This document shows positions 44,190 through 55,413 of a stretch of DNA of 64,000 bases, one piece after another. A program made the position numbers and the translations under genes. The notes below the pieces were generated by a model that searched no databases, had not been told where the DNA came from, and worked only from the letters and a program-made list of their open reading frames with translations. Origin of the DNA: Roridomyces roridus (Eukaryota > Basidiomycota > Agaricomycetes > Agaricales > Mycenaceae); NCBI GenBank assembly GCA_029378245.1, contig JARKIF010000030.1:372001-436000 (forward strand). Direction: 5' to 3'. The first letter of the stretch is position 1. Every line of letters starts with the position of its first letter.

Positions 44190-45250
44190 ACCTAACTTCC
44201 TCTTTGTCGCGTTCCGGCATCGACAGCCACTGATTCAACCCAGCGCCTCGATTTCCTTCGTCCCAACAGTCTCTTCAAAGGCAGATTGTATGATTGAGTA
44301 GAGTGGGCCGTCGGAGGTGATCGTGAAAGGTAGATGGCCTGCGTGGAGTGCGTGAGCAGAGATGACGGGGATACGAAGGCCGAGAAGCGGCCATCGGCGC
44401 GGCAGCAGAGGAACAGTCTGGTCCCAGGACCCTCCAACAACGCCTGCCGCCGTCGAGGATAGTTGCTTGTCATCGACCGGTGCTGCATCGACGAGTACAG
44501 CGGCACTATCCCCGGGTCGAGGGAAGAAAGGGGGAGAACGGAAGGGCAAGATTGGAAGTAGGGGGTGGTGACGAGGAGAGGGTGGGGAGGACGAGAGGTT
44601 GGGTCAACGCGCACGCACCGCGGGCAACCAGGCAGGGCTTTCGTCGTACAGAGGGACCACCCGAGGGCGATTCGTTGGTCAGACGCGTTGTCGTCGCGTC
44701 GAGCAGGCGTTAGCTGGAGATGGGTCTCAGTACGAGCAGTCGAGCTTTCAGGTGCATCCGCGCGACCCTTTTCGACGACGGGAGGTCCACCAGACCCCTC
44801 TAGTGGGCCTGCGAGACAGTCGGTTCGACGAGGAAGGGCGTCGACGGAAGAAAAAAAGACACACCTTTGTCGTGTTCTTTGGCACGGGAATTTCGCGCAA
44901 CATGAATACATGCGTCTGAAACGGTAGGTTTAGTCCACATACACGGTTTGGAACCCATATGACACACCTTTCTACCCGTAGAACCCCTACGTGCCCGGCG
45001 CTGAGACGGTAGATGTTTGCGAGAACGACGCGTTCTGCTGGACGCGACAGTGGCGGAGATAGGCTGAAAGAGGGGTGAGAGAGTAGGTGAGAGAGTGTAG
45101 CGCACGGGGTTTACCTGTTGTGAGACGGACAGCGGCGGATGCGGCGTTGGGGATGGTGGTGGTATAGAAGGAGATGACAAACAAGTGTAAACTCACCGAC
45201 GCGTTCTTGATCAACGCGACTCTGACGCATTCTCGCCGAATCTCGGTCAT
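44190..45250 (-). CDS. Putative multi-exon gene, unrecognised
   Basis: The reverse strand opens at ATG 45250 with MTEIRRECVRVALIKNAS followed at once by a gtgagt donor. Downstream frames carry protein-like segments (GVVGGSWDQTVPLLPRRW and HLPFTITSDGPLYSII, about 44460-44290) and several gtgcgtg/ag intron signals. I could not build one model that keeps frame across all of them. There is no signal peptide and no familiar motif. The promoter region of this gene would face the next reverse-strand gene. It could be a small conserved gene with five or more exons or a decayed copy. Confidence 0.35.
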
Positions 45251-45339
45251 TTAGACGCCGAATAAATTTGTACAGCGAGTAATTACAGTAAGTTGAGTGG
45301 ATACAGTTTTCCAAGCTCCGAAAGAATCCATTAGTAGTA

Positions 45340-46250
45340 GTAGCATAAAATATCTGGGAAGAATTTGTGAGCAAACAAGTACGCGATCGCGCTGGTTTCT
45401 CTTCCCAAGATCTGTTTCGTGTTGTGCGCTGTCGTCCGGTGGTTGCTTTCTTCTTGGGAGACTTCGGCTGCCCGCTCTTGGATATAGTCAACTCCTGCTT
45501 GGCTTTCTTAGTACGCTTCGGCTTCTCCTCCTCCTCCACCTCCTCCTCCTTTGGCTCCGTCTTCTACACGAGCATCAGTGGCCGTTCAGCGCGAAATTGG
45601 GGAGTACGCACCCGCTTCCGTTTCTGCGCTGGCGTCACGGCCTTGAAATCATTCAGTAATCTGCTGCAGCCCGGCGACGATCCTGAGATACGTACATCCG
45701 TTTTCGAGGAGCTAACGGGCGCTGCCTCGACCTTACTAAACGATTCAGTGCGACAGGAAAGAAGTGGCAAGAGCACGCACGTTTCGGGGCCTTTGGCGCG
45801 CCGGGCTTGAGAGCATCGTCGGTGGCCTGAAGAACGACGGGAGTAGAACATATCGCCAGGAAATCATCCAAGGTGAGAGTGCCTCGAGGTATCTGAAAAG
45901 CATTAACACAAGACGGAGACAAAGGACTGAAGAGCTTACTATCAGCTTGCTTGACGCCGCGAGGCTGGAACTCGGACAGCTGTTTGCGGTGTCTCGGGCG
46001 TTGTGAAGAGCTTGCAGCGACGAGGCAGTTAGCAGAAAAGTTGTTGTGTCTTTTCGTTCGGTGCAAAACGACTCTGATCGCAATAATGACAAAACGACGA
46101 ATCAGCATAGCGTCCAGTGAAAGCGACAGCAGTCGTACCAAACGGCTCCACACCAGAAAGCTAATCTCGAGTTTCTGGCGGAAGGCGTAGTATCACATCC
46201 GAGCAAACGCCAGCGTCGGCATAGAGCAAATCGTCTTGAACTGAAATGCA
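45340..46250 (-). CDS. Putative multi-exon gene with Lys/Glu-rich C-terminus, unrecognised
   Basis: Reverse-strand segments separated by good intron signals: IPRGTLTLDDFLAICSTPVV with ATDDALKPGAPKAPK (about 45890-45780), then SSKTDVRISGSSPGCSRLL and VTPAQKRKR (about 45720-45610), then EEEEKPKRTKKAKQELTISK (about 45540-45470). The intron 45950-45895 (gtaagc to tttcag) and the one ending cgtag near 45562 look genuine. The exon upstream of 45950 could be read in more than one frame, so the start is not fixed. The charged, Lys-rich tail suggests a nuclear or nucleic-acid associated protein, but this is inference only. Confidence 0.35.
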
Positions 46251-46261
46251 TGTAGGTTATT

Positions 46262-46808
46262 GCGATCTCGTTCTGTGAGAATGTCGTTCCCTTAAACGCA
46301 CGAGTCTCCCCCAAGGCTGCTTCCTCCTCCGGAGTTAATAGCTCCTCTAGCTCGTGTTCCATTTCCTCGCGAGTCTGAATCTCCTCCACCTCTTGCTCTG
46401 GGTCAAATTGCAGCCACTCGTCCTCCTCGCCCAGATACAGCAGCTCTACATCCGACAGAAGCAGATCTTCGTCATCTACATCCATGCCGACATCCTCGAG
46501 GAAGGGAGAGGGTGAACGTGGGTCCAAGTCGACAGCCATGGCATCCACAGTATAACCGTTGTCGTCCGATGTGCGCGCGTCGTCACCGAAGTTGTCACGG
46601 TCATGCGATTCGTCCACGTCGTCGCTGGAGCCAGCCGTGGTCCCCGTGGCTCGTTTCGATTGACCCTTGCGTGGTATAGTGACCGACGCTCCAGCGGATC
46701 GCCCTTTGGGTAATGTCGTCGTCGAGTCCGTTCGGCTAGCGGCTTGCCACAACTTGGGGAGCAGTTACAGATCTTCACGTCCTTTTCTTCGTCGCTGTCA
46801 TTTGGCAT
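46262..46808 (-). pseudogene. N-terminal fragment of a Tnp2/En-Spm-like transposase
   Basis: Starts MPNDSDEEKDVKICNC at 46808. The Cys pattern CNCSPSCGKPL with RTRRRHY resembles the N-terminal zinc-binding segment of basidiomycete CACTA/Tnp2-type transposases. The next part, strongly acidic and ending EEMEHELEELLTPEEEAAL, is also typical for these proteins but lies in another frame, entered near RRHY, so a frameshift or lost intron breaks the gene. Similarity stops around 46262 and the catalytic DDE region is missing. It is a dead remnant. The family call rests on pattern memory, so treat it as tentative. Confidence 0.45.
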
Positions 46809-47214
46809 CAGGCGTAGGGGACGAAGAAGTCGAATTGAGTAATATCGCCGAATGGGCGCACGGACCACGTCCAAGTTTCCATAACCGGTAGCAGCACAGA
46901 AGACGCTGGGCGGAACCCCGCGCAGTCGTATTGTGTGCAGCAGAGGTACGGACTCTGGATCATGGCCGTCGCACAGACATTGTGGCGGGCTCGCGAGCGA
47001 TGGAAAGGGCCATGACAGAGTTGGAAGGGAGGACGGCGGCTTTGATCGACGGGGAGGACGACGGCGAGTACTGAAGTGGCTTGAAAGATGTCTTGAGTGA
47101 GTCGAGATGGTGGTGGGAAGCAAGAGGAAACGCGAAAAGTGATGCCCGAATGTTTGATGTCCGACTCCCGACTCGGTTGCAGTGGACTGGCTGAAAGTTT
47201 GCCGAAAGTTGTTT

Positions 47215-47330
47215 GTGGAGTGCCCGAGCAAGGAGTGCCATGGAAGCACTCCATGGAAGTGACTGACAGGCACTCCCAACGGATGACCTCATTGGGAGTG
47301 CCTGAAATCGACAAGGGAGTGATCGATCAA
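47215..47330. repeat. Cluster of GGAGTG/CACTCC motifs, locus 2
   Basis: Six or more GGAGTG/CACTCC hexamers in about 115 bp, in both orientations, including GGAGTGCC and its inverse. The cluster is about 400 bp upstream of the transposase remnant and resembles the cluster at 39968-40166. Confidence 0.65.
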
Positions 47331-47636
47331 CGGCGGACGCACCTCGTGGCATGTCATCGATCCATCTCCCTCTCCATTAGGACCAGTGAAATGCCAGCTA
47401 GCATCATTGGTCGTGCAGGGCGGCGTTGTGGTGTGCAGGCTGGCAGACAGTGGCAGACGGTGCCTAAGCAAATCAAAGACGGTGCAAGGGATGACGTCGG
47501 TCAAATCGCTACACAACGTATCGTGAGAGATTTTTGATTCCAAAAGGAAACCCAATGATGGCAATGTTTTTCGTGCATAAGGTCCAGGAGACATTCTGAA
47601 CAAGTTTTCACAAAAGTTTTTTCGAGGTCATACTTG
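47331..47636. other. Spacer, no gene seen
   Basis: About 300 bp between the motif cluster and the next inverted-repeat element. Overlapping frames on both strands have no support. Confidence 0.4.
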
Positions 47637-48371
47637 AGATAGGCGCAGTCCGCATCCATCGACCGTGACATCAGTGACAGTCAGGCGTGACTGTGGCGTG
47701 GGAAACGCGAAATCCTGGAGGTCAAAAGTGAAAACTGTCCCAATTGACGAGAAACACTCAGGAAAAAAAATCGATTTTTTATTCATGTGCAGGGATGAGT
47801 GGGTCATACATGGAAAGGTGTGTGTGAGTCTGGTGTGAGCAAGTGTGAGCCAGGAGTAAGCTAAGATCACCCAATCGGAGCTTGATTTGGCAGGTGGTCG
47901 GGTTGCCGAGACCTTCGCCGGTCCCATCATCTTATGATGGCCATCAACGCAAGCCACATTTGTGAGAAAAGACCTCAGCTGCTTATTTTTCTTGCAGCTA
48001 CTGCATGATAAATGTATCCTATACACATTAGAACATCCAGAGATGGCAGGGACGGTGAGGATGTCCATAAATATGGTGCTGATTGCTGTGCACGTGACCG
48101 TGGGAAACGCGGAATTCGGCGAACTTTTTCTCCAAGTCGGTGCCGTTGGGGTGCAAATACCATTTGGAGGCTTTTCCAAAAAATGAGGTAAAACTTTTTT
48201 TCACGGGCTAGAATGGGCAATCCGGAATGAGGGACCTCTAGCTACGACCCAAATGCACATTTCCGTCATTTTAGAATGTTCAATTTTGTTGTTGTCGTCG
48301 AGCAGTACCGGCGGGCGTCGGGTGTCACGCTTGATCACATGCACCTCGATGGATGCGGACTGCGCCTATCT
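47637..48371. mobile_element. 735-bp segment with perfect 26-bp terminal inverted repeats
   Basis: AGATAGGCGCAGTCCGCATC (47637 onward, 26 bp to 47662) is exactly inverted at 48346-48371. No convincing target duplication flanks it (acttg before, tacccc after). A short direct repeat, gtgggaaacgcg, lies inside at about 47698 and 48100. No coding frame. It is probably a non-autonomous DNA transposon whose flanks have changed. Confidence 0.65.
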
Positions 48372-48658
48372 TACCCCTCCCTGCATAATGATTTGATCGG
48401 ATCGCGTCAGCTTTGGCTGGAACGATCAGTCGCATCCGCACTGACCCGAAAGTCTCCCACGGGTACCCTGTGCCAATTTAAGATCTGAACCTTTGGCGGG
48501 AAACATGCGGGAAACGGATAAGACCGAGCTCGAAGGTAAATTCACTGAGACTTGGAACAAACTGTCAATATTCGGATTTTGACGGACTGGTAGCGAGTCT
48601 AGCGAACAGGCAAGGAACAGGTCCATCAAGAATGGTGCAAGTCAAATTTGAATTCAAG
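48372..48658. other. Spacer with reversed fragment of repeat R
   Basis: Holds about 40 bp (48493-48535) that on the reverse strand read GAGCTCGGTCTTATC and CGTTTCCCGC, matching the start of the tandem repeat R of the 41.5-43.6 kb region. Confidence 0.5.
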
Positions 48659-50207
48659 TTAGGAGTTGTAAATGAGGGGGACACTTCCACTACGAAGAAT
48701 CCCATCCCAGTCCTTCTCTCCCCTCTTCTGGATCAGCCAAATAGCCTCCTCATCTTCCATCAGGACCGCCCCGCTTCCGCGCAACAGATAGTAAGGCATT
48801 CTCGACGTGAACACCGGGAAAACAAAAGCCACTCGGGCCTGCTTTACTTGTTCTCCCACCACCGCCCCGGAGAAATCAAGCCCTCCAAATCCCGCCACCC
48901 GCCAATTCGTGTGGGAGGAAAACTCGCCGCCGGGAGGACACGGGAAGTGTGTCTTGAACGGGTTCGCACAGAGGCAGCTCATATCGTCCCGTAGGCCCTC
49001 CGGGTCTGCGTCGTACGCGAGAATTGCGCGACGAATGTGCAAGGCCAGTTCAGTCAGAGATTTCTCGTGGAATGCCTTAACGGGGAGGGGAGGAATAGCA
49101 AGCCACGCAACAGCATTATTGATGTACGGGGTCTCGAGGGTAGACTGGCCGAGGAAGAGCGGCTTTTCGCGTATATTGACGGGGAAGTAGAGGTGGAAAG
49201 GTGTGCGGTCGTTGACACGATAACCCAGCGCTGTCTGAAAGAGAATAAGGAAGACAGAACAAGATTGGTCGCTCTCCTGACCTTGTACCACCACGCTGTA
49301 AGCACATCGGAGCTCCCCACCCACTCGCTGGATCTCTCCTTCTTCAACTGATCGATGATTTTCCGCTTCTCCTCCTCCAAGAATGACTTTGGGACGTGAA
49401 CAAAGACATCATAGTCGTTTGAATCCCGAAACAGTCGGCAAATAAAATAGGCAATGAACACCATCTGCGACAGAATCCCAAGGTTAAACCACCCACGCAA
49501 CTTTGTGATTTGAGTGGGACCAGCGAAGCTCGCAAAGGGCTGCACGTCCCACGGCATGCCCTTGATCGCGTCAATGTCCGTGCCGTTGATGAGACGCGTC
49601 CACGCATTAAGTAGCGTTCCCGTCCCGACGGCGTCGAATCCCACATGTGAAGACGTGACCCCGATGAAGGTAACGTCATCAAACAGCGTGACGTGGACGT
49701 GGAGCATCGGTTTTTTGGACTCAATGATGGCTTTGATGGATTGTGGACACGAGCTGCTACGCAGGTATTGATGCACTGCGTCAGGAACTTTCGAGAGCGA
49801 CGGAAGGGACGGCGTGGGAAACTTTAAGTCCATTGGGAGCGTAGGACGCGAAGGGTCGGCACGGTAAGCCTCGGGGTGGTTTTTGACGGTGAAATTGACG
49901 CAGGGCGCGTCTGGCCCAAACCTTTCGGGAATCTGGAACTCGTACGCCTAATGAAAGGTGAGGCTGGGAAAACCGGAGATCAAAAGGAGCTGACCCCATT
50001 CCGAAGAGCGATTCTGGCCCCTGCCCTCGGAAATTTTCGCTCAATCAGCGTGGTAAGAGTGCCTTCTAGTTTTCTGGCATCCAGGCGTGATTCAATTATC
50101 AACCCAGTAGTGAGAATCATGACAATTGGCGTAATGTCGAAGCCAGAGCATGGTATCGTGCGCATTCCATGTGGAGGCGGGGTCGGCTCAGAGTGCGTCC
50201 ACAACAT
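48659..50207 (-). CDS. Divergent BAHD-type acyltransferase
   Basis: Three exons on the reverse strand. Exon 1 starts at ATG 50207 (MLWTHSEPTPPPHGM, then TIPCSGFDITP and LDARKLEGTLTTLIERKFPR). The next begins AYEFQIPERFGPDAP after an intron of donor gtcagc and acceptor attag, and the last begins TALGYRVNDRTPFHLYFPVN after gtcagg to tttcag. The catalytic HxxxD is present in TSSHVGFDAVG. The second motif, usually DFGWG, is LDFSGA. Stop at 48661-48659. Its sequence is clearly different from the three-member BAHD family nearby, so it is a separate lineage. A hydrophobic stretch (LGILSQMVFIAYFICRLF) may be a membrane-associated helix. The upstream extension to about 50495 is open but lacks support. 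Substrate unknown. Confidence 0.75.
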
Positions 50208-50997
50208 TGTGGTTCGAGATTGAGGCCCGAGGTTGTTTCGTTTCGTTTCAAGTACGTGACCGAGGCCGCGGCCATTGCTGTTCGGCAGCGGACTAGAGGC
50301 CGTTGTTGCTCTTACGTTGTTCGTCATCGAATCTCGTCCACCCCGGTCCCGAAGGCAATCCGAAGTCCAACGCCGACTCCCGAGCTCAACATCTGCTCTA
50401 TTCTGCACTTGCTGACTAGAATCCTCAAACGCACGATGCCTTTTTTCCGATGCGCCACCTGTCCAGGGTCGACTCAGACTTCTGTGGGTCCACATGGTAG
50501 CTCGAGATTCCAGTTTGTTGGTTTACGGCTCCCCTGCGCCAATTATCGGTGTCAGCCCTTGCCCGCCCCTCTGCAGCATCCACGATTCTAGGACTCCGTC
50601 CGGTCTTTCGAATTGTTTTTAGACAACGATCACTGTCCTTCCTTCGAGTTCAAGTCTCAGGCTAGCATGATGCATCGTGGCACTTGCTGAGTCTTGGCGT
50701 CAGGGTTCCTCCACTCGCCATTTCCACCAAAGCGAATGATTTGCCGAGAAGCGTATCAAAAATTCGCTTGAAGCACCTGTCTGTGGACTTCTAGATTGCC
50801 CTACCGGGTAGTTCAAACCCTCGGAACCGTAACACCTCGGAGGCTCGGTTTACCATTTCCGCCGTGTCGCACCTTTCGCCATTTCGCTATCGCACCCTTG
50901 ACCATCTACGGGCCTCCTACTGCTCTGAGGTGATGGCCCCAACGTTGTTCCCGAATCAGTCTACTCGCTCCAGAACGCTCACGAAGGCCTAGGATCA
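50208..50997. other. Spacer between divergent BAHD genes
   Basis: 790 bp between the starts of the divergent BAHD gene and BAHD paralogue 2. Forward and reverse frames near 50.2-50.6 kb overlap each other and are not called. No repeat ends seen. Confidence 0.4.
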
Positions 50998-50998
50998 G

Positions 50999-51007
50999 CA
51001 TTTAAAG
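50999..51007 (+). promoter_or_regulatory. TATA-like box of BAHD paralogue 2
   Basis: ATTTAAAGC, 42-50 bp upstream of the ATG at 51049. Confidence 0.45.
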
Positions 51008-51048
51008 CTCCCTACAGTACCGACGCAGACCAGACCTGCGGCTCATTC

Positions 51049-52869
51049 ATGGAGGGCTACAACGTCAACTCCATTGCACCAGGGCTGGACAAGACTGGTA
51101 AGTACTCACGCGCAACGAAAAAGTGATGCAGATTTGCTCACTTTCTCCCCGCTTCTAGTATGGGTCAATACAGAGTACACCAAGCTGTTTCCACTCCCCT
51201 TGGCTGGAACTGATCGTATGATGAATTCTTCTGTCGGTATTGTTTAGCTCGGCCTGTGAAAACTGAAGCTTGATTGTTTCCAGATTGATGTGTCGCACTT
51301 TGTCCCCGGGAGGTTCGATGACGAGCGTTTGATTGCGGCACTTCGCAACACGCTGCAGTACTGTCCACATGTCACCGCAAGGTTGAGGATCAAAGGTGAT
51401 GATTGGTGGGTATGTAGCTAGCTTCGTCTTCTATGCCCGCAGTGTTGAATGATTCCCATTCCACAGCTCGATGCCGGAAAGCGGGGTATTCCACTCCGTT
51501 TTCAGACAACTGAAGAACCACTGAACCTCCACCCCGACCTCTCTGTTACGCCGACAGATATCATCAATCCAGTTTTCAACAATTTTTTGCGTGCGGGTGA
51601 GCCTGATTGGGATGAGCCCATGCTGCAAATCAAGGTCACCTATTGCTCGACAACAAATGAGTCGGCGATTGGGCTGTCATACAGTCACATTTTAGGTTGA
51701 TCTCAAAACCCTACATGTCTCCATGGATATTCATACTTCAAACTCCAGGCGATGGACATTTGGTCATACAGTTTCTCAGTTCATGGTCTCAATATTATCA
51801 AGGGAAGGAACCCCTCCTAGGACAACCGACATACGAAAAATACCAGATCCCACAACCTCCCGCCGAATTCAACGACAACCCCGATACTGACACTTTCATG
51901 ACGCGTCATCTGAGCTTTCTCAAGGAGATCCCATCCCGAGAACAACTTGCCCACATGGATATTGCCGCGGAGGAATTGACGGCTTTCGTCGATTTATACT
52001 TCAGTTCACAGCAGCTCGAACAGCTGCGCTACCTTGCAGACTCATGGACGGGTCAGTCTGGAGGCTCTGCCAAACGCACTACCCCACAGGACGCTCTCGG
52101 CGCTTATTTCATCACAACTATGAACCGCTGCCTTGATGTCCCTATCACGCGTGTAATCACCACCGTTTCCGTACGGCATCCTCCTCCGTTGCAACTCCAA
52201 GTAATTAATCACCTTCAGTCTCGCGGCATTAAAAACCCCGACGATCTCAAACCCAGCGAATGGCGCGCTCCCGGTCACTGCGCCGCTGGCAACAATGTCC
52301 TCCATGTGTACACACCAACTCTTTCTACACAGGAAGCACATTCGATCGGTGCTGTAGCTGCAGCGATGCAGAAGTCTGTCAAGGAGGCCAGACAATACAA
52401 ACACGCCAAACGCATTTTTGCCATCACCAACCCCATATCGTCCCGCATAACCACGGAACAAAGCTTTTACAAATCTTGGGACGACGGTATCTTCTCTTGG
52501 AATGCCATGGGCCCCGGCAGGTGTGTGTATGCAGCCACCTCCAATTCTCAGCAAAGAATGAGTGTGATTTCCAGGTCCGACGGGGACTCTTTCCACTTTG
52601 GATTCGGTCGTGCACGGTTCAACACGTATGGAACCCTTGTTGGCATGGCACGCTGTTTTCAAGGGCTAACCGTACGCCAACTCGACGGGACCTGGGTTAG
52701 CAACGCCGATGACTTGGTCATGTGGACGCGTGTTCCGAAGAAGATACACCGACATTTCTTGGCCATGGTCGCGGCCGATTTAAATTCAACCGCGTTCCCC
52801 AACAATATCGCTGCCAGGGAGCAGAAGGCGCAGGAGCGGATTTTGTGTGCTGAAAAAGCCCATCCGTAA
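51049..52869 (+). CDS. BAHD-type acyltransferase, paralogue 2 (intact)
   Basis: Six exons, 51049-51097, 51159-51232, 51284-51409, 51467-51695, 51749-52520 and 52575-52869, sum to 514 residues without a break. HxxxD is HILGD, formed across the intron 51696-51748. The second BAHD motif is FHFGFGRARFNTYG. The first exon (MEGYNVNSIAPGLDKT) differs from that of paralogue 1 (MADDNSNAPLQLGT), though the next exon (TKLFPLPLAGTDR) is shared. It shares all intron positions with paralogue 1. The 54-nt last intron has no stop and is a multiple of three. A TATA-like box is 42-50 bp upstream. By family it transfers an acyl group from CoA to a hydroxyl or amine; no substrate can be inferred. Confidence 0.87.
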
Positions 52870-53702
52870 TATCTCTCACATATACACACTTGTTTCGGGA
52901 ATTCAATTCTTTGGGTTGCATATATCTGGACTGAACAAGCGCGCTGTATGCATGACGTTGAATTTCTCCGCATCATTTACTCATGAGACGAGCATGGAGA
53001 ATTATCGTAAACACATCCAAAAAACTGCACTTCAATGGATGCAGATGCAGGTCGACTCCTGTGATAAACTTATGAATTGTACGAATGACACAAGAGACCA
53101 TGCCGTCTTCTACGCTGTTCCTTGCGTGTAAAGTTTATCACATTCTCTTTGGAGAGGGTGACTCCAGTTGAAAGTGACTAATTTACCTTTTTTCATGGTC
53201 TAGGTTCTACCGTGGGGCATGGGTCTTCTCATGGGGTCTGCGCTTAGGGTTTAGAGTGCGGAGGGAGGTCCTGGGACGAAGGTGTATGTGACTTGCTTTG
53301 TACACTGGGATAATCCCAGGAAACCGGCGTTCGATAAGCGGACCGTGCCGTGTAATATATCCTATCCTATCCTATCCTTCCTCCGGCCCTTCATGATATT
53401 TCATCAATCATTTGAAGATCGACACCTCTACAGCTTTTTGACAGATCGCAGAAGCCCTAGCTCAAAGCATTTCAACTGCAGATGGCCACGCCATTACGCG
53501 TCCTCGGCACAACCCACATAAGTAGAACGCCCCGGATGGACGCACCTGCTCTCATTCCACTCCCGCTCCTCCTCGCAAATCCTTGGGAACCCTCCAGCTT
53601 CTTCGAATACAGGACGTCTGGTACCTGAATGCTCCTTCTCTGGGATCGACTGCTTGCTGGTTTCCTGGGACGCTGAATCTGGCTCAAGATTAGTCTCTTA
53701 TA
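52870..53702. other. Intergenic with TATCC repeats, no gene seen
   Basis: Contains a short (TATCC) tandem repeat at about 53360-53385. Small frames near 52.9-53.1 and 53.3-53.6 kb have no support. Confidence 0.4.
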
Positions 53703-53753
53703 AACAGACGCTATAACACTTGTGTCTCATTCTTCGACGTGTTATAGTCTGTT
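53703..53753. repeat. Inverted repeat with 19-nt loop
   Basis: AACAGACGCTATAACAC (53703-53719) and GTGTTATAGTCTGTT (53739-53753) pair with one bulge. Isolated; no coding or terminator role is evident. Confidence 0.5.
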
Positions 53754-54370
53754 GATAACATTGATCAATTGATAGGTGGTGGCGGAATGTCGTACTTGGC
53801 ATGATGCTGTGTCCGGCGGAACTCGTACTTAATTTTATGACAAGGTTCAGATGAAATAGCACAGAATTGTGATTTCAGCCCACTTACAGCTCCAACCATT
53901 TTGTTTTGTTTGCAAAATGCTTTCAACTCCCTGAGTTCTTTGACTTTGCTGGACAACTTGAAAGTTGATTGCGGCCTGCCTGCCAGATTCTGCCACACCC
54001 TCTCTGATTCTGCCATTCTGCCAGCCATTCTGCCAACCACACTACCACAGGGTACATGTTTCTTATGTATATACAGTCAGAGCTGACTGACACCTGCGTA
54101 TACTTCCTATGCGGCATTAGGAAGCTGCTCAACAGAATGTGACTTCACATAATCCACGGTGGCATCCACCGACGACATTGACTCAGAGGTGGTACAGTAA
54201 CAGTATCAATGATGGAATCTGCATGTGGTGCAGAGTAATATCCAGCTGCAGTCACAATCACCAGTGATTCATTTTGAGTAGGGTGCTGTAAAAAATGCCG
54301 GTTTATATTTGATGTACATCCAAAAAAGTCGAACTTGAACTCAGTTACTGAGGAGGTGTCACAATGTGAC

Positions 54371-54401
54371 ATGTCACGGTCGGGCAACCCGACCGTGACA
54401 T
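54371..54401. repeat. Perfect 31-nt palindrome
   Basis: ATGTCACGGTCGGG, a CAA loop, then the exact inverse ending at 54401: 14 perfectly paired bases. A weaker repeat (tgacgcgtgatgaacgcgtg) follows directly. It lies in a gene-free stretch (53.8-54.7 kb) and may be a transposon core or an IR-type binding site. Confidence 0.7.
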
Positions 54402-54743
54402 TTGACGCGTGATGAACGCGTGACACGCTGGAACAAATGTGTACAAAGATTGACTCACATGACAGAACAAATACATGCAAAGACAAAGATCAACCTTACA
54501 TGATCGGGAGCCGCTTTCAATTGATGGGGTGAAGGATTTGAAAGAACCGATTACTCATTCCATTTCGCTGCGCTCATTACATAAGTACTCGTAAATTGGC
54601 GGAGTTTGAATTTGATCCCACGCTTTCCCGACGCGTTTCGACGCGCTCCCGCTGCCTCTGAGGGCTTTAAAAAGCTCACTCGACGTGAATATATCATTAT
54701 TAACTTGTACAGTACATAAGAGAATCGTCCCGGGCAGAAATCA
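54402..54743. other. Spacer upstream of a weak reading frame
   Basis: About 340 bp with a TTTAAAAAG TATA-like tract near 54667 and two CGACGCG words. No gene. Confidence 0.35.
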
Positions 54744-55025
54744 GTGCGGATACGACTCTCACCTCGACTTGGTCTGCCGTCTCAGATTCTCGCCAACTCT
54801 CAGCCCTCAACAGTGCGAGATAAAAATGCGGATGCACGAGTATTGATATCGCACCCGCAAGTCCAGACTCCGATCAGCGATATCCGACGCCACCGCGAGG
54901 CAGGACGGTCAACGCTGCGGAACGACCTGGAACGACCTAAGCCCTGCTACATAAACGACCCTGGACGAAAGCTGCTGCCAGCTGGGCTCAAGACTCACGA
55001 TGAGCACAGCGACAGCAGCTATCTC
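54744..55025 (+). CDS. Weak reading frame truncated by a hAT element
   Basis: An open frame of about 94 codons from ATG 54744 (MRIRLSPRLGLPSQILA) runs to a stop right at the start of the element at 55026. If the element and one target copy are removed, the frame extends only a few codons further. Arg/Pro-rich, no motif. A TATA-like tract lies near 54667. Probably not a real gene, but listed because the element interrupts it. Confidence 0.2.
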
Positions 55026-55413
55026 TAGGGTGTGGTTTTTAACTCTGGTTTATTAACCGGTTAATTAACCGGCGTTTATAAACGCGGTTTTTAAATGTTT
55101 GGGCAAAATCGTCAGTTTATAAATGCCATGACATAATCGCTGGCGGATCAAATGAGCTTTGATCCAGGCCTGATGACCGCCTGGTGTGCCTTTTGGGAGC
55201 AACCATGGCCTCTTGGGGGCCAGTGGTGGGTGTTGGATGTGCACAGAGGACCACGGGAGGAGGTGGAGAAGAGCCCGAGCAAAAAAATCATGTGCAAGAC
55301 CATTTTGGGGCGTTCTGGGGGCTGGTTTATTAACCGGTTTATAAACGGGCCGGTTTGCAAACCAGGTTTATAAACCGGTTTTTAATGGCTGGGGAATTAA
55401 AAACCACACCCTA
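55026..55413. mobile_element. 388-bp hAT-type non-autonomous element
   Basis: Terminal inverted repeats TAGGGTGTGGTTTTTAA and TTAAAAACCACACCCTA are exact over 17 bp, flanked by the exact 8-bp direct repeat GCTATCTC (55018-55025 and 55414-55421). TAGGG ends and an 8-bp duplication are hAT hallmarks. The interior is built of GGTTTATTAACCGG and GGTTTATAAACC palindromic words near both ends. No coding capacity. Confidence 0.9.

Noticed and set aside
44362..44927. Forward-strand frames across the putative reverse-strand gene
   Set aside because: They are the complement of the better reverse-strand frames and contain no recognisable segments.
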